A DNA stretch of 7,306 nt from JANXLS01 sp038227045 (GTDB taxonomy: Bacteria > Planctomycetota > SZUA-567 > H5-PLA8), in contig JBBRQD010000191.1 of NCBI GenBank assembly GCA_038227045.1, positions 1-7,306 on the forward strand, written 5' to 3'. A model generated the notes under the pieces. The model searched no databases and was not told the DNA's origin. It was given only the letters and a program-made list of their open reading frames with translations. Below, in pieces: positions 1 to 6,239 of the stretch; within the stretch, counting starts at the first letter, position 1; each line of letters begins with the position of its first letter. The position numbers were made by a program, and so were the translations under genes.

Positions 1-60
1 CGCCAGCGTAAAAAGGTCGTCGAGTGTCTGATTCCACTTCGCCAAATCGGGCTTGAGCAT
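1..60 (-). CDS. N-terminal fragment of an unidentified protein, cut by the window edge
   Basis: Reading leftwards from an ATG at position 60, 20 codons stay open to the edge and give MLKPDLAKWNQTLDDLFTLA. The start is supported by a strong Shine-Dalgarno AGGAG (73-69) placed 8 nt upstream. The peptide is charged and amphipathic with no signal sequence, so the product is probably cytoplasmic, but 20 residues are too few to name a family. It is divergent from the metallophosphoesterase gene, with about 190 bp between the two starts. I am fairly sure it is a real gene start because a well-spaced ribosome site, an ATG and a natural-looking composition occur together. I cannot say what it does. 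Confidence 0.65.
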   Translation of the reverse strand, partial: MLKPDLAKWNQTLDDLFTLA

Positions 61-68
61 AGCGACAA

Positions 69-73
69 CTCCT
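69..73 (-). promoter_or_regulatory. Ribosome binding site AGGAG for the truncated left-edge gene
   Basis: On the minus strand AGGAG lies 8 nt before the ATG at position 60. It is the main evidence that the left edge holds a gene start and not the end of something else. Confidence 0.65.
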
Positions 74-236
74 GCCCCCCGATATAGAATCGACACCCTT
101 GGCATCGAAAAATAGTGTTTTCAGTTTAGATTGGGTTTAGCGGCCTAAAATTACTTTTCCATGGTTAATTTTCAGCCATTCAAGACTTCCTTGGCGCGCG
201 TGGACGCGGTGTATTGTAGTTGGAGTTGAAAATTCC
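74..236. promoter_or_regulatory. Divergent intergenic region carrying the promoters of both flanking genes (inferred)
   Basis: This stretch separates two divergently starting genes and is visibly richer in A and T than its surroundings, especially around 100-180. Promoters for both directions must lie here or nearby. I see only weak matches: TATATC on the minus strand (86-81), and TTGGCG (191-196) with TATTGT (212-217) on the plus strand at a short 15-nt spacing. No convincing open frame or RNA gene is visible. Confidence 0.35.
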
Positions 237-242
237 AAGGAG
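237..242 (+). promoter_or_regulatory. Ribosome binding site AAGGAG deciding a GTG start
   Basis: AAGGAG lies 8 nt upstream of the GTG at 251. It fixes that non-ATG codon as the start and puts the whole twin-arginine signal inside the protein. Confidence 0.75.
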
Positions 243-250
243 ATCCGCTC

Positions 251-1189
251 GTGCCTATCACATTGCCCGCCATTTCGCGCCGCCGATTCCTAGGTGGAAC
301 CGCAGCAGCAGGTTTTGGGTTGATGCTGTCCCGCTCCGCGCGCGCCGCCGGTGAGACAGACCCACACCGTTTTTTCCTGCTCTCCGACACGCACATCGCT
401 GCCGATCCCGCGACGGCGAAGGGGCCGGTGAACATGGCCGATCACCTCAAGCAGGTCTGCGGCGAATTGCTCGAAGCCGGCGTTACACCCGCGTCGGTTC
501 TGATCAACGGCGACTGCGTTTATCTGCACGGATTCGAAGCCGATTACGTCACGTTTGCCGCAATGCTCAAGCCGCTGCGCACTGCCGGCATGAGCATTCA
601 TTTGACGCTCGGCAACCACGACGACCGCGCGCATTTCTGGAACGCGATCAAGGCCGAAAAAGACGCCGGCGTTGAACCGGGCAAAGCGGTCGAAAATCGC
701 TACGTCACGGTGCTCGAAGCCCCGCGCGCCAACTGGTTCATCCTCGATTCGCTCGATAAAACGAACAGCACGCCAGGAACGGTCGGGCAGAAACAGGTCG
801 ATTGGCTCGCCGCGGAATTGGACGCGCGAAAGGACAAACCCGCGCTGGTGATGGTCCATCACAACCCGGTCTTCAAGAATCCAAACGCCGAAGACAAACC
901 CACCGAAAAGATCACCGGAATCACCGACACCGAAATCCTCTGGACCGCCCTGTCGCCGCGAAAGCACGTCAAGGCCCTGCTCTTCGGCCACACCCACAAT
1001 TGGTCGCTGACGAAACGCGACGACATCCACTTGATCAACCTGCCCACCGTCGCCTATGCATTCGCGACTGGAAAAGCGACGGGCTGGGTGGACTGCAAAC
1101 TCGCGGAAAACGGCATGGAGCTGACACTGAATTGCATCGACAAAACGCACGCGCAAAATGGCGATAAGAAGGCGCTGGAATGGCGCTGA
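251..1189 (+). CDS. Tat-exported calcineurin-like metallophosphoesterase
   Basis: This 312-residue protein should hydrolyse a phosphate ester outside the cytoplasm using a two-metal centre; its substrate cannot be told from the sequence. The N-terminus carries a twin-arginine motif matching S-R-R-x-F-L (S9 R10 R11 R12 F13 L14), a hydrophobic stretch, and a likely cleavage site after ARA (A32), so it is exported folded by Tat. The metallophosphoesterase signature is complete and in order: DTH (46-48), NGD (86-88), GNHD (121-124), VHHNP (202-206) and GHTH (246-249). These supply the usual Asp, His and Asn metal ligands and the catalytic His. Length fits a single-domain enzyme related to the Icc/CpdA and purple acid phosphatase superfamily. 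The start is GTG, backed by AAGGAG. The next gene begins about 140 bp downstream. The fold is certain; the specific activity is open. Confidence 0.93.
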   Translation: MPITLPAISRRRFLGGTAAAGFGLMLSRSARAAGETDPHRFFLLSDTHIAADPATAKGPVNMADHLKQVCGELLEAGVTPASVLINGDCVYLHGFEADYVTFAAMLKPLRTAGMSIHLTLGNHDDRAHFWNAIKAEKDAGVEPGKAVENRYVTVLEAPRANWFILDSLDKTNSTPGTVGQKQVDWLAAELDARKDKPALVMVHHNPVFKNPNAEDKPTEKITGITDTEILWTALSPRKHVKALLFGHTHNWSLTKRDDIHLINLPTVAYAFATGKATGWVDCKLAENGMELTLNCIDKTHAQNGDKKALEWR

Positions 1190-1263
1190 ATGTTTGATCC
1201 AAAGAACGCACTGCGCGTAAAAAAATGAAATCGCAAAATTCGGCCGATAACTTAATAAATGGC

Positions 1264-1291
1264 TTGACAATTCGTCGCTTCAAGCCAACAT
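1264..1291 (+). promoter_or_regulatory. Possible promoter: TTGACA with a weak -10
   Basis: A perfect -35 hexamer TTGACA (1264-1269) lies in an A/T-rich stretch (about 1219-1310) upstream of the secreted HEAT-like gene. The best -10 at usual spacing is poor: CAACAT (1286-1291), 3 of 6 matches after 16 nt. TATTAC (1298-1303) is a better hexamer but too far from the TTGACA. A promoter in this stretch is likely, but its exact position is not. Confidence 0.3.
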
Positions 1292-1332
1292 GTCCGATAT
1301 TACTTTACAGTCCATCTTTTAGGGGGTGCTTG

Positions 1333-2028
1333 ATGTCCATTCGGTTGCAAACTGTGGCCTTCGCGGCGTTCGCTGGCGTTCTCGCGGTTTCAGGCGCACG
1401 AGCGTCCGAATCGCCCTATTACAAAAATGTGTCGGACGTTGAAGTCGAAACGGCTGTGAAGGGTGATACTTACGACAAAGGGTCTGTGAATTACCCCGAC
1501 CGTCCGTCCAAGAAATCGGATGGATGCTGCGCCTGTCAGGCTTCGACAGCCACCCCGACAACCCCAGCTCCCGCGACCGCTGACGGCCCGCGCATTAAAT
1601 ATATTCTCGATGGCAAACCCGTTTACGAAGAGGGCACCGCGCCAGCGGCTGAAAAGCCCGCGGACAAGGCCAAGGGCACGTCGCTTAAGGACAACGGCGA
1701 GCGCTTTAAGATGGCCATCGCGCAACTCGGCACCTCCGGCTGGCAGGACGCTCAAACACTGCTGGTCGAATCCGGCAAGACCGCGGTGCCCTATTTGATC
1801 GACGCGCTGGACAAAAGCGAATCGGCGTACAATCTCGGCGGACACACGAAAGCCGACGCCGGTCGCGCGCCCCGTCAACGAACGGTTGCCGATGTAGCCG
1901 CTGAATTGCTCACCGATATCGTCTCAAATCATTCCAGCTTTAAAGGTGAAGTGCCCGCCGCCGATCAAGCCGCATGGCGCGAATGGTGGAGCAAAAACGC
2001 CGAAGGTGTGACCTTCGCGGCGAATTAA
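1333..2028 (+). CDS. Secreted protein with cysteine cluster, ILDGKP motif and HEAT-like C-terminal domain
   Basis: I do not recognise a named family for this 231-residue protein. The start chosen is ATG 1333, after an AGGGGG ribosome site (1321-1326) 6 nt upstream; it places a clean Sec signal peptide at the very N-terminus (MSIRL, hydrophobic 7-20, cleavage probably after A24 in GARA-S). The frame is open further upstream, but that extension would bury the signal peptide. The mature protein has a polar segment, a cysteine cluster CCAC (65-68), a Thr/Pro/Ala linker, the motif GPRIKYILDGKPVY (85-98), a Lys/Ala-rich linker, then a helical domain (about 117-222) with a HEAT-like turn AVPYLIDALDKSES (151-164) and an ending WREWWSKN (215-222). 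HEAT-like domains usually bind other proteins. The same motif occurs twice in the protein encoded at 3752-4939, which suggests a shared partner or location (inference). Confidence 0.85.
   Translation: MSIRLQTVAFAAFAGVLAVSGARASESPYYKNVSDVEVETAVKGDTYDKGSVNYPDRPSKKSDGCCACQASTATPTTPAPATADGPRIKYILDGKPVYEEGTAPAAEKPADKAKGTSLKDNGERFKMAIAQLGTSGWQDAQTLLVESGKTAVPYLIDALDKSESAYNLGGHTKADAGRAPRQRTVADVAAELLTDIVSNHSSFKGEVPAADQAAWREWWSKNAEGVTFAAN
1585..1626 (+). repeat. ILDGKP motif, copy 1 of 3 (protein-level repeat)
   Basis: Encodes GPRIKYILDGKPVY, residues 85-98 of the HEAT-like secreted protein. It lies between a Thr/Pro/Ala-rich and a Lys/Ala-rich linker. It matches the two copies at 3980-4021 and 4145-4186 at protein level, with only positions 4 (V/I) and 13 (V/Y) varying. 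Confidence 0.8.
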
Positions 2029-2066
2029 ATGTAGAAAAAGAGTCACCAGTCGAGCCAGTTGCGAAT

Positions 2067-2095
2067 TTGACATCGTTCCGAGGTGCCCAGGTAAT
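2067..2095 (+). promoter_or_regulatory. Probable sigma70-like promoter before the transglutaminase-TPR lipoprotein
   Basis: A perfect -35 TTGACA (2067-2072) is followed after exactly 17 nt by GGTAAT (2090-2095), which matches TATAAT at 4 of 6 positions. The expected transcription start falls near 2102, on top of the two candidate GTG codons, so if real it would give a leaderless or nearly leaderless message. Confidence 0.45.
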
Positions 2096-2098
2096 AGG

Positions 2099-3667
2099 GT
2101 GGTGCTAAAAACGGAGACAGTTACTCTAAAAAAACGCTGCGCATTCATCGCGGCGTTTTTTGTTGCCGCCGGTTTCGCCGCCGCTGGCTGCGCTGAGGAG
2201 AGCACGGACGTATTCTCCCCGGCTCCGCCCCTCCGTACTCGCACACCGGACACTGCCGCCGAAAAGAACAAAATAACCGCAGCCGATGCGGGCCGGAATT
2301 CCGCGCCCAAAACGCCCGCGCGCACTGGCCCAAAATCGGACGCCGGCGAGAGCGTCGATCTGCCTCCGGCCGAGACCGTGAATCTCTCGAAAAAAGAAAC
2401 TGAAAAGATCAATCCTTCCGCGGAGCACAGCGGCATCTCGCTGCCCGCGACGCAGGACAGTGTCAAATCCACTGCCACCGTCATTGACTTGAAGAAAAGT
2501 GTGCCCGCGACGGAGAACGTGACGACCGAAAGCGACAACTCCGCCGAACCGCCGCGCATTGTCCGGCCTTTCAAGGAACTGATCGAACTGCCGGACGAAA
2601 AATTCGATGTTGCGGAGGCGGTGCTGGCTCTCGGCTCGGAGAAGGGCTTCGTGCTGGGGGCGGACGCCGGCGACACGCTCAAGCGGCTCGATAAGCTCGG
2701 TTCGCGCGCCAAGTCGCAATTACCCGACAATCCCGAGACCAGCGATTATTTCGACGCGCTTTACGATGTCGTCTTGAACCGCAAGCCCTCCGAACCGACG
2801 CACGACGAAAAGGCCGATGATTTCGATTTGAGCCGCGCGGTGTTTCAGCACCATGGCAATTGCCTCTCGATCGGGATTTCCGCTTTGGCCGTCGCGCGGC
2901 GCATGGGCGCGCCGATCAACGGCGCTCAGTGCCCGGGTCATTTCTTTCTGCGCGGCACGGCGCCGGCAAAGGGCAAGGCGCACGAGACGACGCTCAATTT
3001 CGACGTCTCGCGCCCCACGCCCGACAACTGGGCCAAGCTCGACGACGAGTTCTACCGCAAATGGCGGCATTTCGATTCCAAGGCGGAAGCGTCCGGCGAA
3101 TATCTCCGCCCAATGACCGACAAACAGGTGGTTTCGGCGTTCCTGTCGTCGCGGGCGGGATACCTGGCGCGCGAGGGAAAGTTCGCCGAAGCGCTGTTCG
3201 ATTCCGAACGCGCGCTGGCTTTGAGTCCGAAAAATATCTATGCGCTGATCAACGCGGGTTACGCTCAGGAGTCGCTGAGGAATTTCGAAGAGGCCGAGAA
3301 CCAGTACAAGCAGGCCCTGGAACTCGACCCACAATGCATCCGCGCTCTGAACAACCTTGCGTTTGTCAAGATTCGCGACAAACACGCGGCGGCGATTTAC
3401 GACCCCAAAAAGGCCGAGAAGCTCATTGATCAGGCGCTTCACATCGATCCGGATCAAGCGTACTTATACGCGACCAAAGGCGAAATCTGCGCGGTGCGCG
3501 GCGACTACAAGACAGCCACGCACAATCTTCAGGTCGCGTTGAGTCTCGCGCCCAAGAACGCGTCGTATCGCGAGCGCTTCATGGCCCTGCGCGAGCATCT
3601 GCGCCGCGAAACCCCGCAGGAACTCGCACCCACCGATGCCCCCACCGGCGTGCCGAAACGAAAATGA
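2099..3667 (+). CDS. Lipoprotein with SirB1-type transglutaminase-like domain and TPR repeats
   Basis: This is a 522-residue envelope lipoprotein. KKR (11-13), a hydrophobic core and the lipobox-like FAAAGC place the lipid-modified cysteine at C31. Residues about 38-150 are a Pro/Lys/Ser/Thr-rich, probably disordered tether. Residues about 158-335 match the SirB1 / Transglut_core2 family: GNCLS (253-257, C255 as nucleophile), the helix SIGISALAVARRMGAPING, PGHFFLR (279-285, H281) and NFD (300-302, D302) give a plausible Cys-His-Asp triad. Four TPR units follow at about 345-378, 379-412, 413-452 and 453-486; the third has an inserted loop. Transglutaminase-like plus TPR is the normal SirB1 order; the lipoprotein anchor and long tether are the unusual part. 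Start is GTG at 2099 or the adjacent in-frame GTG at 2102; no ATG lies nearby in frame. The family's reaction is poorly known, so no substrate is claimed. Confidence 0.88.
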   Translation: MVLKTETVTLKKRCAFIAAFFVAAGFAAAGCAEESTDVFSPAPPLRTRTPDTAAEKNKITAADAGRNSAPKTPARTGPKSDAGESVDLPPAETVNLSKKETEKINPSAEHSGISLPATQDSVKSTATVIDLKKSVPATENVTTESDNSAEPPRIVRPFKELIELPDEKFDVAEAVLALGSEKGFVLGADAGDTLKRLDKLGSRAKSQLPDNPETSDYFDALYDVVLNRKPSEPTHDEKADDFDLSRAVFQHHGNCLSIGISALAVARRMGAPINGAQCPGHFFLRGTAPAKGKAHETTLNFDVSRPTPDNWAKLDDEFYRKWRHFDSKAEASGEYLRPMTDKQVVSAFLSSRAGYLAREGKFAEALFDSERALALSPKNIYALINAGYAQESLRNFEEAENQYKQALELDPQCIRALNNLAFVKIRDKHAAAIYDPKKAEKLIDQALHIDPDQAYLYATKGEICAVRGDYKTATHNLQVALSLAPKNASYRERFMALREHLRRETPQELAPTDAPTGVPKRK

Positions 3668-3695
3668 CCGGCAACGGATTGCTGAAACGTAAATG

Positions 3696-3723
3696 TGGAC
3701 TTTAGCGGCACAGCGCATATAAT
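3696..3723 (+). promoter_or_regulatory. Sigma70-like promoter with perfect TATAAT
   Basis: A perfect -10 TATAAT (3718-3723) lies 16 nt after TGGACT (3696-3701), a 4-of-6 match to TTGACA. The expected start of transcription is near 3730, leaving a leader of about 20 nt that contains the AGGAG ribosome site (3742-3746). This is the best promoter in the window and implies the last plus-strand gene can be expressed separately from the lipoprotein gene. Confidence 0.6.
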
Positions 3724-3751
3724 GTTTGCTTCTACACATGCAGGAGCGATT

Positions 3752-4939
3752 ATGAAGCACCGCACAATTGTACTGATTTCGTTAGCCATAACGGCCGCAA
3801 GCGGCGTTTTTTCGCAGGATGCCGGCGATGTCAAGCCGCGCCGCGAAATGGAAGATCCATCTTACGAACCGTCGCGGTCGTCCGTGCGCAAGCCGAAGCC
3901 GGCACCCGAAAAGACATCCACTCGACCCCAAGCCGAAATCAATTCGCCGCCGGTTCAAGCCGAAGTACAGGTTCCGAGCGGTCCGCGCGTGAAATACATC
4001 CTTGACGGCAAGCCGTATTACGAGGGCGACCTGCCTGTCGTCGGTCCGGCCAAAACGGACTCCTCAGCTTCCATCCATAAAAATGAATCCCCGGCCATTC
4101 AAAACAGCCCGCGCGTCGCGATCGAAGCGCCGCCCGTTCAAAGCGGTCCGCGTGTAAAGTACATTCTCGATGGCAAGCCTGTTTACGACGGTGACGTGCC
4201 GTCAGGATTGCCGCCGGCCCGAACGCAAGAGTTCGCTCCCGTGGTAAGTGTGGGCACCCGCGTCAACCAAGCGGCCACGATCATTGAAAACGATCTCACC
4301 GCCGACAAGCCCGGAACGGCGGCCGCCGCGGAAAATCAATCTCTTTTGGAAGCGATGGAAGCGCCGGGCCGCGTCAATTCGCGTGCGAAAAAGTGTTATG
4401 GACTGCTCGTCGAATTGAAAGCAAATGTCGAAACCATCGCCCGATGCCTGGACCACCGCGGCAAGGAGAATGCCACGCTGATTCATGCCAGCGAAGTCGT
4501 CTCGAAGAACATTTCGGACATGGCTGCAATCTGGCCGGGTAATGAAGAATTCACGGACCGATGCACCAGCACGAAGCGCTGCGCGCTGATCTTTAACGAC
4601 GAGTTAAGCCAATCGCCGTGGAAATGGGCGCAAGTGCGCTGGAGTTTCGACGCGCTGCTGAAGGACGTGCGCGGCTTCCGCGACTATTGCCGGGGCTTGG
4701 CCGACATCGAACGCCCGCCGCGCGCCATCGTCGACAATAAAGGCAATGTGACCTACATCGACGAGCCCGATCCGTTCCTCGTCACCGTCGCCGGGCAGCG
4801 TGCCGCAAAACTAAAATTGGATCAGGAAGAAATCGCGAAGCGGCGCAGTATCGAAGAAGCCGTGGGCGAGAAAAAGGACGCGGTCAAAACGGACTTGGAC
4901 GGGCACGAAATTCCGACACCGGGACGCTCCAGGCGGTAA
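3752..4939 (+). CDS. Secreted protein of unknown family with two ILDGKP motif copies and a helical core
   Basis: A 395-residue protein I do not recognise. ATG 3752 is chosen because AGGAG (3742-3746) precedes it by 5 nt and it opens directly into a Sec signal peptide (MKHR, hydrophobic 6-20, cleavage probably after S21); the frame stays open upstream but across the promoter. Residues 22-160 are Pro-rich and probably disordered, and hold two copies of a module with PPVQ then SGPRVKYILDGKPxYxGDxP: motif at 77-90 and 132-145. Residues about 195-320 look like a compact helical domain with five cysteines (215, 232, 271, 277, 313) and tryptophans at 261, 290, 292 and 297. A charged tail with GNVTYIDEPDPF (331-342) and a Lys/Glu-rich helix ends in GRSRR. 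It probably acts outside the cytoplasm; two cysteine pairs could form disulfides (inference). No catalytic motif is visible. Confidence 0.87.
   Translation: MKHRTIVLISLAITAASGVFSQDAGDVKPRREMEDPSYEPSRSSVRKPKPAPEKTSTRPQAEINSPPVQAEVQVPSGPRVKYILDGKPYYEGDLPVVGPAKTDSSASIHKNESPAIQNSPRVAIEAPPVQSGPRVKYILDGKPVYDGDVPSGLPPARTQEFAPVVSVGTRVNQAATIIENDLTADKPGTAAAAENQSLLEAMEAPGRVNSRAKKCYGLLVELKANVETIARCLDHRGKENATLIHASEVVSKNISDMAAIWPGNEEFTDRCTSTKRCALIFNDELSQSPWKWAQVRWSFDALLKDVRGFRDYCRGLADIERPPRAIVDNKGNVTYIDEPDPFLVTVAGQRAAKLKLDQEEIAKRRSIEEAVGEKKDAVKTDLDGHEIPTPGRSRR
3980..4021 (+). repeat. ILDGKP motif, copy 2 of 3
   Basis: Encodes GPRVKYILDGKPYY, residues 77-90 of the last plus-strand protein, followed by EGDLP. 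Compared with the copy at 4145-4186, seven of its 14 codons differ silently and one changes the residue (Tyr to Val at motif position 13). Confidence 0.85.
4145..4186 (+). repeat. ILDGKP motif, copy 3 of 3
   Basis: Encodes GPRVKYILDGKPVY, residues 132-145, followed by DGDVP. The preceding PPVQ box also precedes copy 2, at residues 66-69, so the repeated unit is longer than the core motif. Confidence 0.85.
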
Positions 4940-4962
4940 CCAACCATTCGACGCCTTAATTT

Positions 4963-5048
4963 AACCGCTGATGAACGCAGATAAACGCGGATGGACGCAG
5001 ATCAATTCCAAGATTTTTAATCTGCGTTCATCCGCGTCTATCTGCGTT
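4963..5048. repeat. REP-like imperfect inverted repeat built of 10-bp units, between convergent genes
   Basis: The left side holds four 10-bp units at 4963, 4973, 4983 and 4993, the last three fitting RRACGCRGAT and the first a diverged copy. The right side holds three complementary units from 5020. Arms 4974-5002 and 5020-5048 are reverse complements at 27 of 29 positions, with a 17-nt A/T-rich loop. It fills most of the gap between two genes that converge, a typical site for a REP-like element, and could end transcription from both sides although neither side has a run of T after the stem. From memory, similar strings are scattered in many environmental bacterial genomes; I could not check this. 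Confidence 0.8.
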
Positions 5049-5085
5049 AAAATTGAACGACTGAACGACAAATTGAATTGAGTGA

Positions 5086-6222
5086 TCAACGTGCGCGCAA
5101 GACCCGTTCGTAGACTGCTTCATACAGCGGCACGATTTTCTCCGGCCCGAAGCGTTCCACTGCTTTTTTGCGCGCCGCGGCACTGAATGCTTTCAATTTC
5201 TCGGGATCGGACAGCAGCGTGTACGCGCGTTCTGCCATGCACTCGCAATCGCCCACGCGGCAAAGATAGCCGTCCACGCCATGCGTGACGACTTCTGCCA
5301 GCCCGCCAATTTCGGTCGCCAGCACCGGCAATCCGCAGCTCATCGCTTCCAGCGCGGAAAGTCCGAAGCTCTCGTGCGCCGATGGCAGAATGAAAAGATC
5401 GGACATCGCGAGGATGTTTTCGACGGCCTGCTGATTTCCCAAGAAAACGGTGTCGGCATCGACGCCCAGTTCCTTGGCCAGCGCGCGCGCGCCGGCAAGT
5501 TCCGGGCCGTCGCCGACCATCAGCAGGCGGACGGGCATTTTCTGGCGCAGCAGGGCAAACGCGCGCACCACGTCGGGAATATTTTTTACCGCACGGAAGT
5601 TGGAGACGTGGACCAGCAACTTCTCGCCCTTGGGCGCAAAACACAGCCGCGAACACACGCCATCCTGTGCCTGCGGCTTGAAGCGTTCGTAATCGACGAA
5701 ATTGTGAATGACATCGATCGGGCAGTCGATTTTAAACGTGTCCACCGTCGCCTTTTTCAGATAACCGGACACCGCCGTCACCGCGTCGCTGCGCCGGATG
5801 CCGAAGCGCGTCATGGCATAAAACGCCGGTTCGCTTCCGACGAGCGTGATGTCGGTGCCGTGCAGCGTCGTGACGATCTTCAAGTCGCGGCCGCTCTCCA
5901 TTACGACCTCTTTTGCAAGGTGTGCGCATACTGCCCACGGGATCGCGTAATGGACATGCAGAATGTCGAGCTTGTAGACTTCAGCGATGTCGATCATGCG
6001 GCACGCCGCCGAGAGCGTGAAAGGCGGGTATTTAAAAAGCGGGTAACTGGAGACGCCGACTTCGTGAAAAAAAATGCGCTCTGAAAAACTTTCGAGACGG
6101 ATCGGCAGGTCGTAGCTGATCACATGAATTTCGTGCCCGCGCTTGGCCAGTTCAATGCCCAATTCGCTGGCCACAACGCCCGAACCGCCATAAGTCGGAT
6201 AGCACGCGATACCAATGCGCAT
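5086..6222 (-). CDS. bshA: BshA, N-acetyl-alpha-D-glucosaminyl L-malate synthase
   Basis: BshA catalyses the first step of bacillithiol synthesis in the cytoplasm, joining UDP-GlcNAc and L-malate to give GlcNAc-malate and UDP. The 378-residue length is normal for this GT4-family, GT-B fold enzyme. Diagnostic parts are the N-terminal MRIGIACYPTYGGSGVVASE with its glycine loop (12-15), HVHYAIPWA (89-97), HGTD (121-124), the nucleotide-sugar phosphate-binding SNFRAVKN (207-214, with R210 and K213), the E-x7-E motif at E284 and E292 (ESFGLSALE), and GGLAEVV (306-312). The start at 6222 fits the family N-terminus exactly and has AGGA (6236-6233) 10 nt upstream. It lies 81 bp downstream of bshB1 on the same strand, so the two are probably co-transcribed, but a large hairpin stands between them. 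The gene is intact. Confidence 0.95.
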   Translation of the reverse strand: MRIGIACYPTYGGSGVVASELGIELAKRGHEIHVISYDLPIRLESFSERIFFHEVGVSSYPLFKYPPFTLSAACRMIDIAEVYKLDILHVHYAIPWAVCAHLAKEVVMESGRDLKIVTTLHGTDITLVGSEPAFYAMTRFGIRRSDAVTAVSGYLKKATVDTFKIDCPIDVIHNFVDYERFKPQAQDGVCSRLCFAPKGEKLLVHVSNFRAVKNIPDVVRAFALLRQKMPVRLLMVGDGPELAGARALAKELGVDADTVFLGNQQAVENILAMSDLFILPSAHESFGLSALEAMSCGLPVLATEIGGLAEVVTHGVDGYLCRVGDCECMAERAYTLLSDPEKLKAFSAAARKKAVERFGPEKIVPLYEAVYERVLRAR

Positions 6223-6239
6223 GATGAATGAATCCTAAA

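Noticed and set aside
290..1270. Long open frame on the minus strand opposite the metallophosphoesterase
   Set aside because: It is the shadow of a GC-rich gene whose complete metallophosphoesterase motifs prove the plus reading; the antisense peptide is Arg/Phe/Val-rich with no domain.
1225..1332. Upstream-extended start of the HEAT-like secreted protein at 1225
   Set aside because: The extension would place 36 residues before a clear signal peptide and runs through the likely promoter; ATG 1333 has AGGGGG at good spacing.
2549..2608. A fourth ILDGKP motif in the lipoprotein (PPRIVRPFKELIELPDEKF)
   Set aside because: Only PR-I and scattered residues agree; the core KYILDGKP is absent, so the likeness is chance.
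1924..2730. Minus-strand frame of 268 codons opposite the lipoprotein N-terminus
   Set aside because: Ser/Ala-rich low-complexity peptide without a recognisable domain. The plus strand has a lipobox and a conserved domain in one continuous frame.
3695..3751. Upstream-extended start of the last plus-strand gene at 3695
   Set aside because: The extension overlaps a perfect TATAAT promoter and hides the signal peptide; ATG 3752 has AGGAG 5 nt upstream.
4963..5048. CRISPR array
   Set aside because: The 10-bp units are contiguous without spacers, and the arms are inverted. No cas gene is nearby.
5281..6084. Plus-strand frame of 267 codons across bshA
   Set aside because: The minus strand encodes an intact BshA; the plus peptide is Arg/His/Gln-rich, as expected from an antisense reading.
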